Notes: generated by a model from the letters alone, not told the origin. A stretch of 64,000 bases of DNA from Micromonospora sp. WMMD1128 (GCF_027497235.1 NZ_CP114902.1:3671501-3735500); one strand, 5' to 3'. Positions 49,105 through 57,873 are shown, counted from the first letter of the stretch. Program-made: numbers and translations.

Positions 49105-50592
49105 TCACGAAAGAGAAACGGAGAAATTCGCGATCGCCTCGGCCGCGCGCCGCACGTCACCGTCGAGCGGCCGGTCCGGGTCCACCGGCGGTACGACCGC
49201 GGCCACCGCGGCGAGCGCCTCGGCGCAACCGGACGCGGTCGGCGTACGCGCGCCGACGTGGGCGGCCTGGCGCAGCCCCACCGCGAGCGACCCGACGATG
49301 AGGCACAACAGCCGGGCCTGGTCCAGCGCCCGCAGGGCGGCCTGGGTGCCGAGCGGGATGACGTCCTGGTTGTGCAGGTTCGTCGGCACGCTCTGCATGC
49401 TCGCGGGCATGGTGTCCCGGCGGATCTCGGTGATCAGGGCGGTCGCCGCCAGTTGCACGCCCTGCAACCCGTGCTGCTGTCCCGGGCCGGCGGCGAGCAT
49501 CGGCGGCAGGCCACCGTTGCGGTTCGGGTCGACGAGCAGGTCCAGTTGCCGTTCGGCGAGGTTGCCGACCTGCGCCACCACCATCGACAGCAGATCGGCG
49601 GCGAACGCGGCCGGCTGCCCGAAGAAGTTGCCGCCGTGCACCACGAGGTCGTCGTCGGGAAAGAACAGCGGGTTGTCGGTGACGCTCGCCAGGTCGGCCG
49701 CGACGACGGCGTCGACGTGCCGCAGGGCGTCCTCGGCCGCGCCGAGCAGTTGCGGCGCGCACCGCAGGCTGTACGGCTCCTGCAACGGACGTCTGCCGGA
49801 CGCGACGAGTCCGTCGCTGACCCGGCGCATCCGCGCGCCCACGTCGATCGCGCCCGGATGGCCGTACGCGGCCAGCAGCCGGGCGTCGAGGAACTGTGGG
49901 TCGCTGCCGAACAGATCGGCGAGCAGGCAGGTGAGCACCTGGACCGCCAGGTGCGCGGCGCGGACCTCGGCCAGTGCCAGCGCCGTCGCCGCGGTGGTCA
50001 GCGACGTGCCGTTGACCAGGGCGAGGGCGTCCCGACCGTCGAGTGGCAGCGGTTCGAGGCCGGCCCGCTCCAGCGCCTCCGCCGCGGGCAGCCGAGCCCC
50101 GCCCAGATAGGCGTGGCCCCGGCCCCGCAACGCCTGGGCAGCCGCGCCCAGCGGGATCAGGTCGCCACTGGCGCCCACCGAACCCAGCCGGGGCACCGCG
50201 GGGACGAACGTGGTCGCGAGCATCGCCACGAGCGCGTCGATGACATGCGGGGAGACCCCCGACGCGCCCCGGGCCAGCGACGCGGCCCGCAGCAACAGCG
50301 TCGCGCGGACCACCTCCGGCGCGAGGTCCGGTCCCTGACCCGCGCCGAGGTGGGCGAGCGTGTTGTCGGCCTGGTCCCGCAGGTCGGCGCGGCCCGCGTA
50401 CCCCACCAGGGCGCCGAAGCCGGTGGTGGCGCCGTACACCGCGCGGTTGTCGCCGAGCACCTCGGACAGGAAGGCACGGGCGGCCGTGACCCGGTCCCGG
50501 ACCTGCGGTCCGACCACGACCTTGATCGGATCACGGGCGGCGCGGAGATCGGCGATCCGCAGTGGGACATCGAGGTCCACCTCTGTCGTCAT
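49105..50592 (-). CDS. Aromatic amino acid ammonia-lyase (MIO family), tyrosine-lyase-like
   Basis: A 495-residue member of the HAL/PAL/TAL family. The MIO-forming triad Ala-Ser-Gly is at 141-143 in GSVGASGDLIPLG, the catalytic tyrosine is Y53 in YGATTGFG, and conserved blocks are SVTDNPLFF, GGNFFGQP and QSVPTNLHNQDVIPLG. The substrate-selectivity pair is His81-Leu82 (LAHLGAGQG). Aligned by eye with Rhodobacter TAL (HL), plant PAL (FL) and HAL (SH), this fits tyrosine, giving p-coumarate. Histidine and aminomutase functions cannot be fully excluded. ATG 50592 leaves a 63-base divergent promoter with the second flavoprotein gene. Confidence 0.83.
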   Translation of the reverse strand: MTTEVDLDVPLRIADLRAARDPIKVVVGPQVRDRVTAARAFLSEVLGDNRAVYGATTGFGALVGYAGRADLRDQADNTLAHLGAGQGPDLAPEVVRATLLLRAASLARGASGVSPHVIDALVAMLATTFVPAVPRLGSVGASGDLIPLGAAAQALRGRGHAYLGGARLPAAEALERAGLEPLPLDGRDALALVNGTSLTTAATALALAEVRAAHLAVQVLTCLLADLFGSDPQFLDARLLAAYGHPGAIDVGARMRRVSDGLVASGRRPLQEPYSLRCAPQLLGAAEDALRHVDAVVAADLASVTDNPLFFPDDDLVVHGGNFFGQPAAFAADLLSMVVAQVGNLAERQLDLLVDPNRNGGLPPMLAAGPGQQHGLQGVQLAATALITEIRRDTMPASMQSVPTNLHNQDVIPLGTQAALRALDQARLLCLIVGSLAVGLRQAAHVGARTPTASGCAEALAAVAAVVPPVDPDRPLDGDVRRAAEAIANFSVSLS

Positions 50593-50615
50593 GCGATCGC
50601 ACCCTAGAGACGAAT

Positions 50616-50633
50616 TCTCAGAACGCTCTGAGA
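50616..50633. promoter_or_regulatory. Palindromic operator candidate in divergent promoter (TCTCAGA-N4-TCTGAGA)
   Basis: A perfect 7-base inverted repeat with a 4-base centre (50616-50622, 50627-50633), within the 63-base gap between the divergent ammonia-lyase and flavoprotein genes. It is well placed to control both directions. No TetR or MarR gene is adjacent. The nearest regulators are the two-component system at 41861-43788 and the XRE protein at 55314-57719. Confidence 0.6.
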
Positions 50634-50655
50634 TCGGGTCGCTAGATTGCGCCGC

Positions 50656-52200
50656 ATGACGCTCGACTATCTGATCATCGGAGCCGGACCGGCCGGGCTG
50701 CAGCTCGCTCACCTGCTCGAGCGCGACGGCCGCGACTATCTGGTCCTGGAGGCCGGCTCAGCGCCGGGCACGTTCTTCGCCACCTATCCCCGGCACCGGC
50801 AACTCATCTCGATCAACAAGGTCTGGACCGGCTCCGACGACCCGGAGTTCAACCTGCGCGCGGACTGGAACTCGCTGCTCACCGACGATCCGGCCCTGCT
50901 GTTCAAGAACTACAGCAAGCGCTACTTCCCGGACGCCGCGGACCTGGTGCGCTACCTCGCCGACGTCGCCCGCGGCCTGCGGATCAGGTACGACACCCGG
51001 GTCACCCGGATCGCGCGCGACGGCGAACTGTTCGCCGTCCGCACGGGCGACGACACCGTCACCGCCCGCCGGGTGGTCGTCGCCACCGGCCTGTCCCAGT
51101 TGTACGTCCCGCCGATCGAGGGCGCCGAACTCGCCGAACGCTACGACACCGTCAGCGTGGACCCGGACGACTTCACCAACCAGCGCGTCCTCATCATCGG
51201 CAAGGGCAACTCGGCGTTCGAGACCGCGGACGCGCTCGTCGGGACGGCGGCGGTCATCCACGTCGCCGGCCCGCACTCGGTCAAGCTGGCGTGGCAGACG
51301 CACTACGTCGGGCACCTGCGCGCGGTGAACAACAACTTCCTCGACACCTATCAGCTCAAGTCGCAGAACGCGGTCCTCGACGGCACCGTGGAACGGATCG
51401 TCCGGCGGGACGGCGGCGGCTACCGGATCGACTTCCGGTACGCCCGCAGCGTCGAGGCGATCCGGCGGATCGACTACGACCGGGTCATCCTCTGCACCGG
51501 ATTCCGGTTCGACGCGAGCATCTTCGACCCGTCCGCCCGGCCCCGGCTCGTCATCAACGACCGCTTCCCCGAGCAGACCTCGGCGTACGAGGCGGTGAAC
51601 GTGCCCGACCTGCACTTCGTCGGGACCCTCACCCAGCAGCGCGACTTCAAGCGCTCGACGAGTGGGTTCATCCACGGTTTCCGGTACGGCGTGCGGGCCC
51701 TGCACCGGATCCTCAACGCCCGTCACCACGACACGCCGTGGCCGGCCACGCCACTGGAGCCCACCCCGGAGGCGATCGCCGGGGCGATCATCGCCCGGAT
51801 CAACCGCACCTCGGCCCTGTGGCAGCAGTTCGCCGTCCTCGGCGATGTCGTCGTCGTCTCCGGCGCCACCGCGCTCTACCACGAGGAGGTGCCGGTCGCG
51901 TACCTGCACGACGGCGGCCTGGGTCCGGAGCCGTTCGCGTTCGTGGTCACCCTGGAGTACGGGCCGGACCACGACCAGGTCGATCCCTTCGACATCACGG
52001 TGCCCCGGATCGCCGAGAACGACGCCGCGCACGCACACGACGCCAGCTACCTGCACCCGGTCGTCCGGGTCCACCGCGGTGGCCGGGTCGTCGCGGTGCA
52101 CCACCTCGCGGAGAACCTGGAGAACGACTGGAACCTGCCGGACGTGCACCACCAGCCGCTCGTGCTCTTCGTCAAGGGCGTGCTCTCCGATGCCGGCTGA
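50656..52200 (+). CDS. FOXRED2-like FAD-dependent oxidoreductase, copy 2
   Basis: A 514-residue flavoprotein and a paralogue of the one at 47527-49092. FAD motif DYLIIGAGPAGLQLA, FATYPRHRQLISINKVWTG, NAD(P) motif VLIIGKGNSAFETAD, and the shared THYVGHLRAVNNNFLDTYQL and RSTSGFIHGFRYG blocks are clear. Two dinucleotide domains suggest an NAD(P)H-dependent monooxygenase or oxidoreductase. Substrate is unknown. ATG 50656 is used (an upstream TTG is unlikely). Its stop overlaps the ligase start by 11 bases, so the two are co-translated. Confidence 0.8.
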   Translation: MTLDYLIIGAGPAGLQLAHLLERDGRDYLVLEAGSAPGTFFATYPRHRQLISINKVWTGSDDPEFNLRADWNSLLTDDPALLFKNYSKRYFPDAADLVRYLADVARGLRIRYDTRVTRIARDGELFAVRTGDDTVTARRVVVATGLSQLYVPPIEGAELAERYDTVSVDPDDFTNQRVLIIGKGNSAFETADALVGTAAVIHVAGPHSVKLAWQTHYVGHLRAVNNNFLDTYQLKSQNAVLDGTVERIVRRDGGGYRIDFRYARSVEAIRRIDYDRVILCTGFRFDASIFDPSARPRLVINDRFPEQTSAYEAVNVPDLHFVGTLTQQRDFKRSTSGFIHGFRYGVRALHRILNARHHDTPWPATPLEPTPEAIAGAIIARINRTSALWQQFAVLGDVVVVSGATALYHEEVPVAYLHDGGLGPEPFAFVVTLEYGPDHDQVDPFDITVPRIAENDAAHAHDASYLHPVVRVHRGGRVVAVHHLAENLENDWNLPDVHHQPLVLFVKGVLSDAG

Positions 52201-53641
52201 GATCTGGCCGCAGCCCGTGCTGGACCTGCTCGCCGCCGGCGACGACCGGCCGGTCTTCGAGGAGGGCGACCGGACCGTCACCACCGCCCAGATGTCCCGG
52301 CTGGTCCGTCGCGTCGCCGCCGGGCTCCGCGACGCCGGGGCCGGCCCCGGCGTCGGGGTGGCCCTGCGGCTGGGCGTCACCGCGGAGGCGTTCGCGACGG
52401 TCATCGCGGCGTTCGCGGTCGGCGCGCGGGTGTCCGGGATCCGCCCCGACCTGACGCCGGCCCACCGCACCCGGCAACCCGACGAGCACACGCTGCTCGT
52501 CGACGACGCCCGGGCCGCCGAACTCGCGGGCACCCCCGACGACGGACGGACGCTCATCGCCGCCGGACGCCCGGACGACATCGCCCGGATCACCTGGACC
52601 AGCGGCAGCACCGGCCGCCCGAAGGGTTGCGCGCAGACGTACGCGGCGATGAGCGCGGCCTGGGCGCCGTACCCGGATCGCTGGCCCCCGGCGATCGCCG
52701 ACCTCGCCACCCGACTCCAGCGTTATCTCGTCTTCGGTTCGCTGAGCAGCCAGGTCATGCTGGAGTACGGCATCCTCACCCTGGCCGCCGGCGGCACCCT
52801 GGTCGCGGCCCGGCCTCCGGGTTTCCCCGGCATGATCGCCCGCCACCGGGCGACCGCGAGCGTGATCACCGTGGGCAAGCTGCACCAACTCGTGCACGAC
52901 CAACGCGCCGATCCGGTCGACCTGAGCAGTCTGCGGGCCCTGCTGGTCTCCGGCTCGCCGCTCGCGCCGGGCCGGCTCGCCGAGGCGCTCGACGTGCTCG
53001 GCCCGGTGATCTTCCACGGCTACGGACAGACCGAAACCGGCATGATCACGATGGTGACGCCGGCCGAGATGCTGGCATCCCCGGCGACGCTCGCCTCGGT
53101 CGGCCGGCCACCAGCGGTCACCGAGCTGTCCATCCGGGACGCCGACGGCCGGCCCGCCACCGAGGGTGAGCTGTTCGTGCGCACACCGGCGCAGGCCGCC
53201 TCCTACTGGAACGATCCGGCCGAGACCGCCGGCGTCTTCGTCGACGGCTGGGTCCGCACCCGTGACCTGGCCCGGCTCGACGGCGACGGCTACCTGCACC
53301 TGCTCGGCCGGACCCGGGACGTCATCATCGTGCAGGCCAACCTGGTGTACGCCGGCCCGATCGAGCGGGTCCTCGCCACGGACCCCACCGTCGCCGAGGC
53401 GTACGTCGTCGGCCGTCCCGACGACGTCACCGGGGAGGCGGTGCACGCGTACGTGGTGCCGGCTGCCGGTCGCACACCGGATGCCGGACGGCTGCGCGCC
53501 CTGGTGAAGGAGGCGCTCGGGGAACCGTCGACCCCGCAGACCATCCGGTCGATCGACCGGGTTCCGGTGGGGCCGACCGGCAAGCCGGACAAGCGCGCCC
53601 TGACGCGCGTGACGACGGGCGACGACGTCACGGCGGCCTAG
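52190..53641 (+). CDS. AMP-dependent acyl ligase (4-coumarate-CoA-ligase-like)
   Basis: A 483-residue ANL enzyme, rather short in the N-terminal part. Motifs are ITWTSGSTGRPKGCAQT, FHGYGQTETGM, RTRDLARLDGDGYLHLLGRTRDVIIVQANLVYAG (note T-R-D in place of T-G-D) and VPVGPTGKPDKRAL, with the A10 lysine. There is no carrier-protein domain. Context suggests it activates an aromatic acid such as the coumarate expected from the ammonia-lyase. The start at 52190 overlaps the flavoprotein stop. An earlier reading from 51662 is shadow sequence. Confidence 0.85.
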   Translation: MPAEIWPQPVLDLLAAGDDRPVFEEGDRTVTTAQMSRLVRRVAAGLRDAGAGPGVGVALRLGVTAEAFATVIAAFAVGARVSGIRPDLTPAHRTRQPDEHTLLVDDARAAELAGTPDDGRTLIAAGRPDDIARITWTSGSTGRPKGCAQTYAAMSAAWAPYPDRWPPAIADLATRLQRYLVFGSLSSQVMLEYGILTLAAGGTLVAARPPGFPGMIARHRATASVITVGKLHQLVHDQRADPVDLSSLRALLVSGSPLAPGRLAEALDVLGPVIFHGYGQTETGMITMVTPAEMLASPATLASVGRPPAVTELSIRDADGRPATEGELFVRTPAQAASYWNDPAETAGVFVDGWVRTRDLARLDGDGYLHLLGRTRDVIIVQANLVYAGPIERVLATDPTVAEAYVVGRPDDVTGEAVHAYVVPAAGRTPDAGRLRALVKEALGEPSTPQTIRSIDRVPVGPTGKPDKRALTRVTTGDDVTAA

Positions 53642-53742
53642 GGTCTGCGGGCCGCGACCGCACCGGCCGATCCGCCGGCAGGTCCACTCTTGCCGGGCGT
53701 CCTGCCTGTCCCCCGACATCGACCGTTGCTTGACTCAACGTC

Positions 53743-55257
53743 ATGACAGACATTCGGAAAGTGATCGCCCGGGCGGTGATCGCCGGGACGGTGATCGGGG
53801 CCACGGCGCTCACCGGTCCCTCGGCCGTGCACGCGGGCTCCGGTCAGCCGGAGGCGGCCGGATCCGCTGAGTCCATCCTCGACCTCGTCCCGGCCCCGAC
53901 GCTGGCCCGGATGGTCGCCCAGGCCCCGCTCGTGGACGCGGCCAACGTCATCCGCACCGCGGTGGACCGCGCCCCGGCGCGCGGCTACGCCGGCATCGGT
54001 CTGGTCGACGACCATGTCACCCTGTGGTGGAAGGGCGCGCCGCCCACCGACGTCGCCGCGGCCGTCACCGCCGCCCGCCGCACCGCGCCCGTCGAGGTGG
54101 CCGCGGCCACCTATTCCCGCGCCGAACTACGCACGGCCGCCGCCAGACTCACCCCGGCGGTGAAGGCCGGCCCGGCGGGCGCACGCCGTTCGGTCCGGCT
54201 GCGCACCGACGGCGGCGGCATCGAGATCGCCGTGGACCGCACCCCCGGCGCCGGCCTGCCGAAGCTGCCGGCCACCGGCGTCCGCACCCGCGTCGTCGAA
54301 CGCGACCGGATGGTCGAACGGTCGCGGGCCGACGACGCCGCGCCGTTCGACGGTGGGGCGGGCATCGGGTTCACCACGCCCGGATGCACCGCCGGCTTCG
54401 GCGTACGCGACGCGGACACCGACGCCGGCTACATCCTCACGGCCGAGCACTGCGGAGCGATCGGCTCGCCCTGGCACGTCGGCTGGAACACCACCACCGG
54501 CACCGGCACGCTCGTCGGCTACGCGGTCGACAGCAACGACGACCACGACACGATGATCATTTCGACGTCGGCGCCCGGTGGCCACATCTACGTCGGCGGC
54601 CAACACGACGAGGTCCGCGCCCGGGTGACCGGCTGGACCGAGGTCTTCCCCGGCCAACTGCTGTGCCAGTCCGGCTACACCTCCGCCGGCGTGCTCGGCG
54701 GTCCCGTCTGCAACCTGCGGGTCGACTACCACTACGACGACATCGAGGACCTCGTCGAGGCCACCCAGCTCGACGGCGACGAGGCCGCCCGGGGCGGCGA
54801 CAGCGGCGGCCCGGTCTACGCCGTCAACGCCGACGGCACCGTACTCGCCGCCGGCACCACCACCCGGTCGGCGGGCCCGGGCTTCGGATTCCAGGACTTC
54901 GCCACCGCCCGCGACGACTACGGCGACCTCGTACCGGCGACGGACGTCGCCAGCACCTGCCGGGTCTCCTTCGTCGTCACCAACTCGTGGAGCACCGGCT
55001 ACGCCGCAAGCGTCACCGTCTACAACGACGGCCCGGCCGTCACCGGCTGGTCGCTGGGCTGGAGCTTCCCCGGCGGGCAGGTCGTCCAGGGCCACTGGAA
55101 CGGCGTCTTCCAGCAGACCGGCCCGCAGGTGACAGTCACCAACGAGAGCCACAACGTCAGCATCCCGACCGGTGGCGCCGTGAATGTCGGCTTCACCGCG
55201 GACGGCACCCCCGCCAACCCGGCGCCGTTCACCCTCAACGGCACCACCTGCAACTGA
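53743..55257 (+). CDS. Secreted trypsin-like serine protease with CBM2 domain
   Basis: A 504-residue exported protein. The signal peptide (about 1-31) ends in AVHA. A pro-region (about 32-190) resembles streptogrisin-type propeptides (YAGIGLVDDHVTLWWKG; PVEVAAATYSRAEL). The mature chymotrypsin-fold domain has catalytic His in LTAEHCG, Asp in NDDHDTMII and Ser in GGDSGGPV. Residues about 405-504 form a CBM2 (CRVSFVVTNSWSTGYAASVTVYN ... GWSLGWSFPGG ... LNGTTC, with framing cysteines). The protease would thus be localised to cellulose, chitin or cell-wall material. No neighbouring gene suggests a specific substrate. A hairpin follows the stop. Confidence 0.9.
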   Translation: MTDIRKVIARAVIAGTVIGATALTGPSAVHAGSGQPEAAGSAESILDLVPAPTLARMVAQAPLVDAANVIRTAVDRAPARGYAGIGLVDDHVTLWWKGAPPTDVAAAVTAARRTAPVEVAAATYSRAELRTAAARLTPAVKAGPAGARRSVRLRTDGGGIEIAVDRTPGAGLPKLPATGVRTRVVERDRMVERSRADDAAPFDGGAGIGFTTPGCTAGFGVRDADTDAGYILTAEHCGAIGSPWHVGWNTTTGTGTLVGYAVDSNDDHDTMIISTSAPGGHIYVGGQHDEVRARVTGWTEVFPGQLLCQSGYTSAGVLGGPVCNLRVDYHYDDIEDLVEATQLDGDEAARGGDSGGPVYAVNADGTVLAAGTTTRSAGPGFGFQDFATARDDYGDLVPATDVASTCRVSFVVTNSWSTGYAASVTVYNDGPAVTGWSLGWSFPGGQVVQGHWNGVFQQTGPQVTVTNESHNVSIPTGGAVNVGFTADGTPANPAPFTLNGTTCN

Positions 55258-55271
55258 CCTGTCCACCAGCA

Positions 55272-55303
55272 CCGGGCCCCGCCGCATCGCCGGCGGGGCC
55301 CGG
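55272..55303. terminator. Bidirectional GC-rich terminator hairpin
   Basis: A perfect 13-base stem, CCGGGCCCCGCCG (55272-55284) and CGGCGGGGCCCGG (55291-55303), with a 6-base loop. It lies between the converging protease and regulator genes, 14 bases after one stop and 10 after the other. There is no T-tract, as is common for actinobacterial hairpins. Confidence 0.8.
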
Positions 55304-55313
55304 CGTCGTCCGG

Positions 55314-57719
55314 TCAGGACTCGGCCAGTTCGCCTCGCAGCGTGGCGCGCAGCGTCCGCACCTCGGGCGCGTCCAGTTCGCCGCACCGCTCAAGCGCCCG
55401 CCGACGCAGCCGGCGGGCGTCGGCGGACCGGTCCGGAGTCGCGCCGGCCAACGCGGCGAGCGCGTGCAGGGTCTGCGCCTCCCACCACGGGCAGGACAGC
55501 GCGGCATACAGCGCCAGCGCCGACCCCAGCGCCTCGGCCGCCGCGTCGGCCTCACCCAACGCGCGGAGCGCCAGCCCGTACCGGTGGACGGCGTTGGCCT
55601 CGCTGAACGTCGCGCCGCTGCGGTGGAACACCCACCGGGCGCGGTTGTACTCGGCGGCGGCCTCCCACCACCGGCCCAGCCCGGCCAGATCCGCACCGAG
55701 GCTCATCATCGCGCCGGCACGGGCCACCGCCGCACCGGTACGGCTGAGACCGTTGTCCCGGCCGTAGAACGCCAGCACCTCGCGGTGCAGGCCGGCCGCC
55801 TCGGTGAACCGGCCGAGGGAGGCCAGCGCCGCGCCCTGCACGCTGGCCGCGCTGTGCTCGCCGAGGGCGTACCCGATCTCGCGGAACAGCTCCACGGCCC
55901 GCCGGCCGTGGTCGACGGCGGACCCACCGCGGCCGGTCCGGACCTGGATCGCGGCGGTGTAGGTCAGCGCCCACGCCTCCTCCCGGCGGTCACCGATCCG
56001 CCGGGCCAGCTCCAGCGCCCGGGCCAGCGCCGCCAGCCCGTCGGTGTTGCGGTCCCGGCAGAAGTACCGGGCCCAGCCCAGGAAGTTGAGCAGGACGGCT
56101 TCGTCGTGCGGGCTGCCGGCGGCCCGGGCCGCGGCCACTCCCAGCGAGAAGATCTCGTCCCAGGCGTGCCGGTGACTGTTGGCGTCGGAATACCAGTGCA
56201 GCGCCCTGGCGACCGCGACCACGTCGGCGTGCCGGCCGCGCCGGGCCGCGTCGCGCAGCGCCGCCAGCCAGCTTCCGGACTCCTGGTCGAGCCAGCGCGC
56301 CGCCGCCCGGTCGTCGTCGAACTCCGAGTCGGCCCGACAGGCGCCCGGTTCGAACATCGCACCGGCCTGTCGGGTACGCCGCAGCAGCCAGTCGACCATC
56401 TGATCATGCGCCCTCGTGCGGCAGGACTGGGACTCCTCGACGTCGAGGCGTTCGGCGGCGTAGAGCCGGACCAGGTCGTGGAACCGGTACCGGTTCCACG
56501 TGTCCAGCAGGACACCGGCCTCGACCAGCTCGTCCAGGGCGGCCGCCGCGGTGTCCTCGTCGGTGCCGGCCACGGCGGCGGCCAGTGCGGGGTCGAAGTC
56601 GGCGCCGGGAATCAGCGAGGCCCGCCGGAACACTCGCGCGGCCGTCGGGTCCAACTGCCGGTGCGAGACCTCGAACGCGGACCGGACGCCCAGATCACCG
56701 GCGGTCAGCAGGGTCAACCGCCGGCGCTGGTCGTGGAGCAGGTCCACCAGCCGACCGACCGACCACTGCGGTCGGCTGGCCAGGCGGTTGCCGACGATCC
56801 GGAGGGCCAACGGCAGCCGGCCGCAGAGCGTGACCAGCTGGTCGGCGGCGGCCGGCTCCGCGGCGATCCGGTCGGCGCCGACGATCGCCGCGAGCAGCAG
56901 TCGCCCGTCCGCCGGGGCGAGCACGTCGAGCGGCTGACGGACCGCACCGGCGAGACCGGCCAACGGGCGCCGACAGGTGATCAGCACGAGGCACCCCGGC
57001 CCGGCCGGCAGCAGCGGCCGCACCTGTGCCTCGTCCGCGGCATCGTCCAGAACCACAAGCAGCGACCGGTCCCGGGTGAGGGTGCGGAACAGGCCACCCC
57101 GTTCGGCCGGTGACACCGGCACCCGACTGTCCGGCACGCCGAGCGACCGCAGCAACCCGGCCAGTGCCTCACCCGGGTCGACGGATCCGTCCGGCGAGAC
57201 ACCATGCAGGTCGACGAAGAGCTGTCCACCGGCGAAGCTCGGGCCCAGCCGATGGCCGGCCGTGACGGCGAGGCTGGTCTTGCCGATGCCCGGCGGACCG
57301 TGCAGCACCACCACCGAGGCGGTGCCCGGCTGCCCGGCGACGACGTCGGCGGCCAGCGTCGAGAGTCGTTCCAGGATCTCCGCCCGGCCGGCCAGGTCCG
57401 GCACGGCGACGGGCAGTTCCCCGGGTACGACCGCCACCGGGCGGTCGGGCGGCACCGCCGGGCGCTCGGCCGGCCGGCGCTGGGCCCGGGCCAGGGCGAC
57501 GAAGCGGTCGCGGTCCGCCCCGGCCAGCCGCAGGGCGTCCGCGAGCAACGCGACCGTCCGTCGTTGCGGGCTGCGCACCCGGCCGCGTTCCATGTCCCGG
57601 ATCCCGCGGACGCTGGAGCCGGCCGCCTCGGCAAGCTCCTCCTGGGTCAGTCCCCGCTCCAGGCGGAGGGTCCTGAGCACATCTCCGAACCGGTCGCGCT
57701 GCATCTGACTCGTGGGCAT
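55314..57719 (-). CDS. XRE-HTH / NB-ARC / TPR regulator (STAND-type)
   Basis: An 801-residue regulator. An N-terminal XRE helix-turn-helix (about 10-70) contains RLERGLTQEELAEAAGSSVRGIRDMERG. NB-ARC P-loop is GPPGIGKTS (141-149), Walker B LLVVLDDAADE, GLPL-equivalent CGRLPLALRIVGNRLA, and an AfsR-like MHD-type region FHDLVRLYAAERL. TPR-like helices (about 500-800) complete it. Such proteins resemble AfsR without the SARP domain. They sense unknown signals and may act on nearby cluster genes. ATG 57719 is used; GGGGGAG lies very close to it, so ATG 57704 remains possible. The frame upstream to 57959 is not supported. Confidence 0.87.
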   Translation of the reverse strand: MPTSQMQRDRFGDVLRTLRLERGLTQEELAEAAGSSVRGIRDMERGRVRSPQRRTVALLADALRLAGADRDRFVALARAQRRPAERPAVPPDRPVAVVPGELPVAVPDLAGRAEILERLSTLAADVVAGQPGTASVVVLHGPPGIGKTSLAVTAGHRLGPSFAGGQLFVDLHGVSPDGSVDPGEALAGLLRSLGVPDSRVPVSPAERGGLFRTLTRDRSLLVVLDDAADEAQVRPLLPAGPGCLVLITCRRPLAGLAGAVRQPLDVLAPADGRLLLAAIVGADRIAAEPAAADQLVTLCGRLPLALRIVGNRLASRPQWSVGRLVDLLHDQRRRLTLLTAGDLGVRSAFEVSHRQLDPTAARVFRRASLIPGADFDPALAAAVAGTDEDTAAAALDELVEAGVLLDTWNRYRFHDLVRLYAAERLDVEESQSCRTRAHDQMVDWLLRRTRQAGAMFEPGACRADSEFDDDRAAARWLDQESGSWLAALRDAARRGRHADVVAVARALHWYSDANSHRHAWDEIFSLGVAAARAAGSPHDEAVLLNFLGWARYFCRDRNTDGLAALARALELARRIGDRREEAWALTYTAAIQVRTGRGGSAVDHGRRAVELFREIGYALGEHSAASVQGAALASLGRFTEAAGLHREVLAFYGRDNGLSRTGAAVARAGAMMSLGADLAGLGRWWEAAAEYNRARWVFHRSGATFSEANAVHRYGLALRALGEADAAAEALGSALALYAALSCPWWEAQTLHALAALAGATPDRSADARRLRRRALERCGELDAPEVRTLRATLRGELAES

Positions 57720-57736
57720 GCTCCCCCAACCACCCG

Positions 57737-57752
57737 ACGTCCGCAGGGACGT
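57737..57752. promoter_or_regulatory. Inverted repeat upstream of the XRE/NB-ARC regulator
   Basis: ACGTCC (57737-57742) and GGACGT (57747-57752) flank a 4-base centre. The element is 17 bases before the regulator's start, so it could be an autoregulatory operator. It is short, and in this GC-rich DNA chance occurrence is quite possible. Confidence 0.3.
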
Positions 57753-57873
57753 GACGCGGGTCGATGATCGCATGCGTGTGACGTACAGCGAGGCTATGTG
57801 GACGGACTGTGAGCATTGCCATGCCGGATCGACGCCGGTCGGCAGCCCGGCTTGTCGCCCCGGACGTACGTCG

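Noticed and set aside
49105..50592. Histidine ammonia-lyase (hutH)
   Set aside because: Selectivity pair is His-Leu and no hutU, hutI or hutG genes are present, so a tyrosine-type lyase is favoured.
57863..57872. GACGTACGTC palindrome just before the GH120 stop
   Set aside because: Ten bases at the 3' end of a gene with no T-tract or partner site. Chance is likely in this composition.
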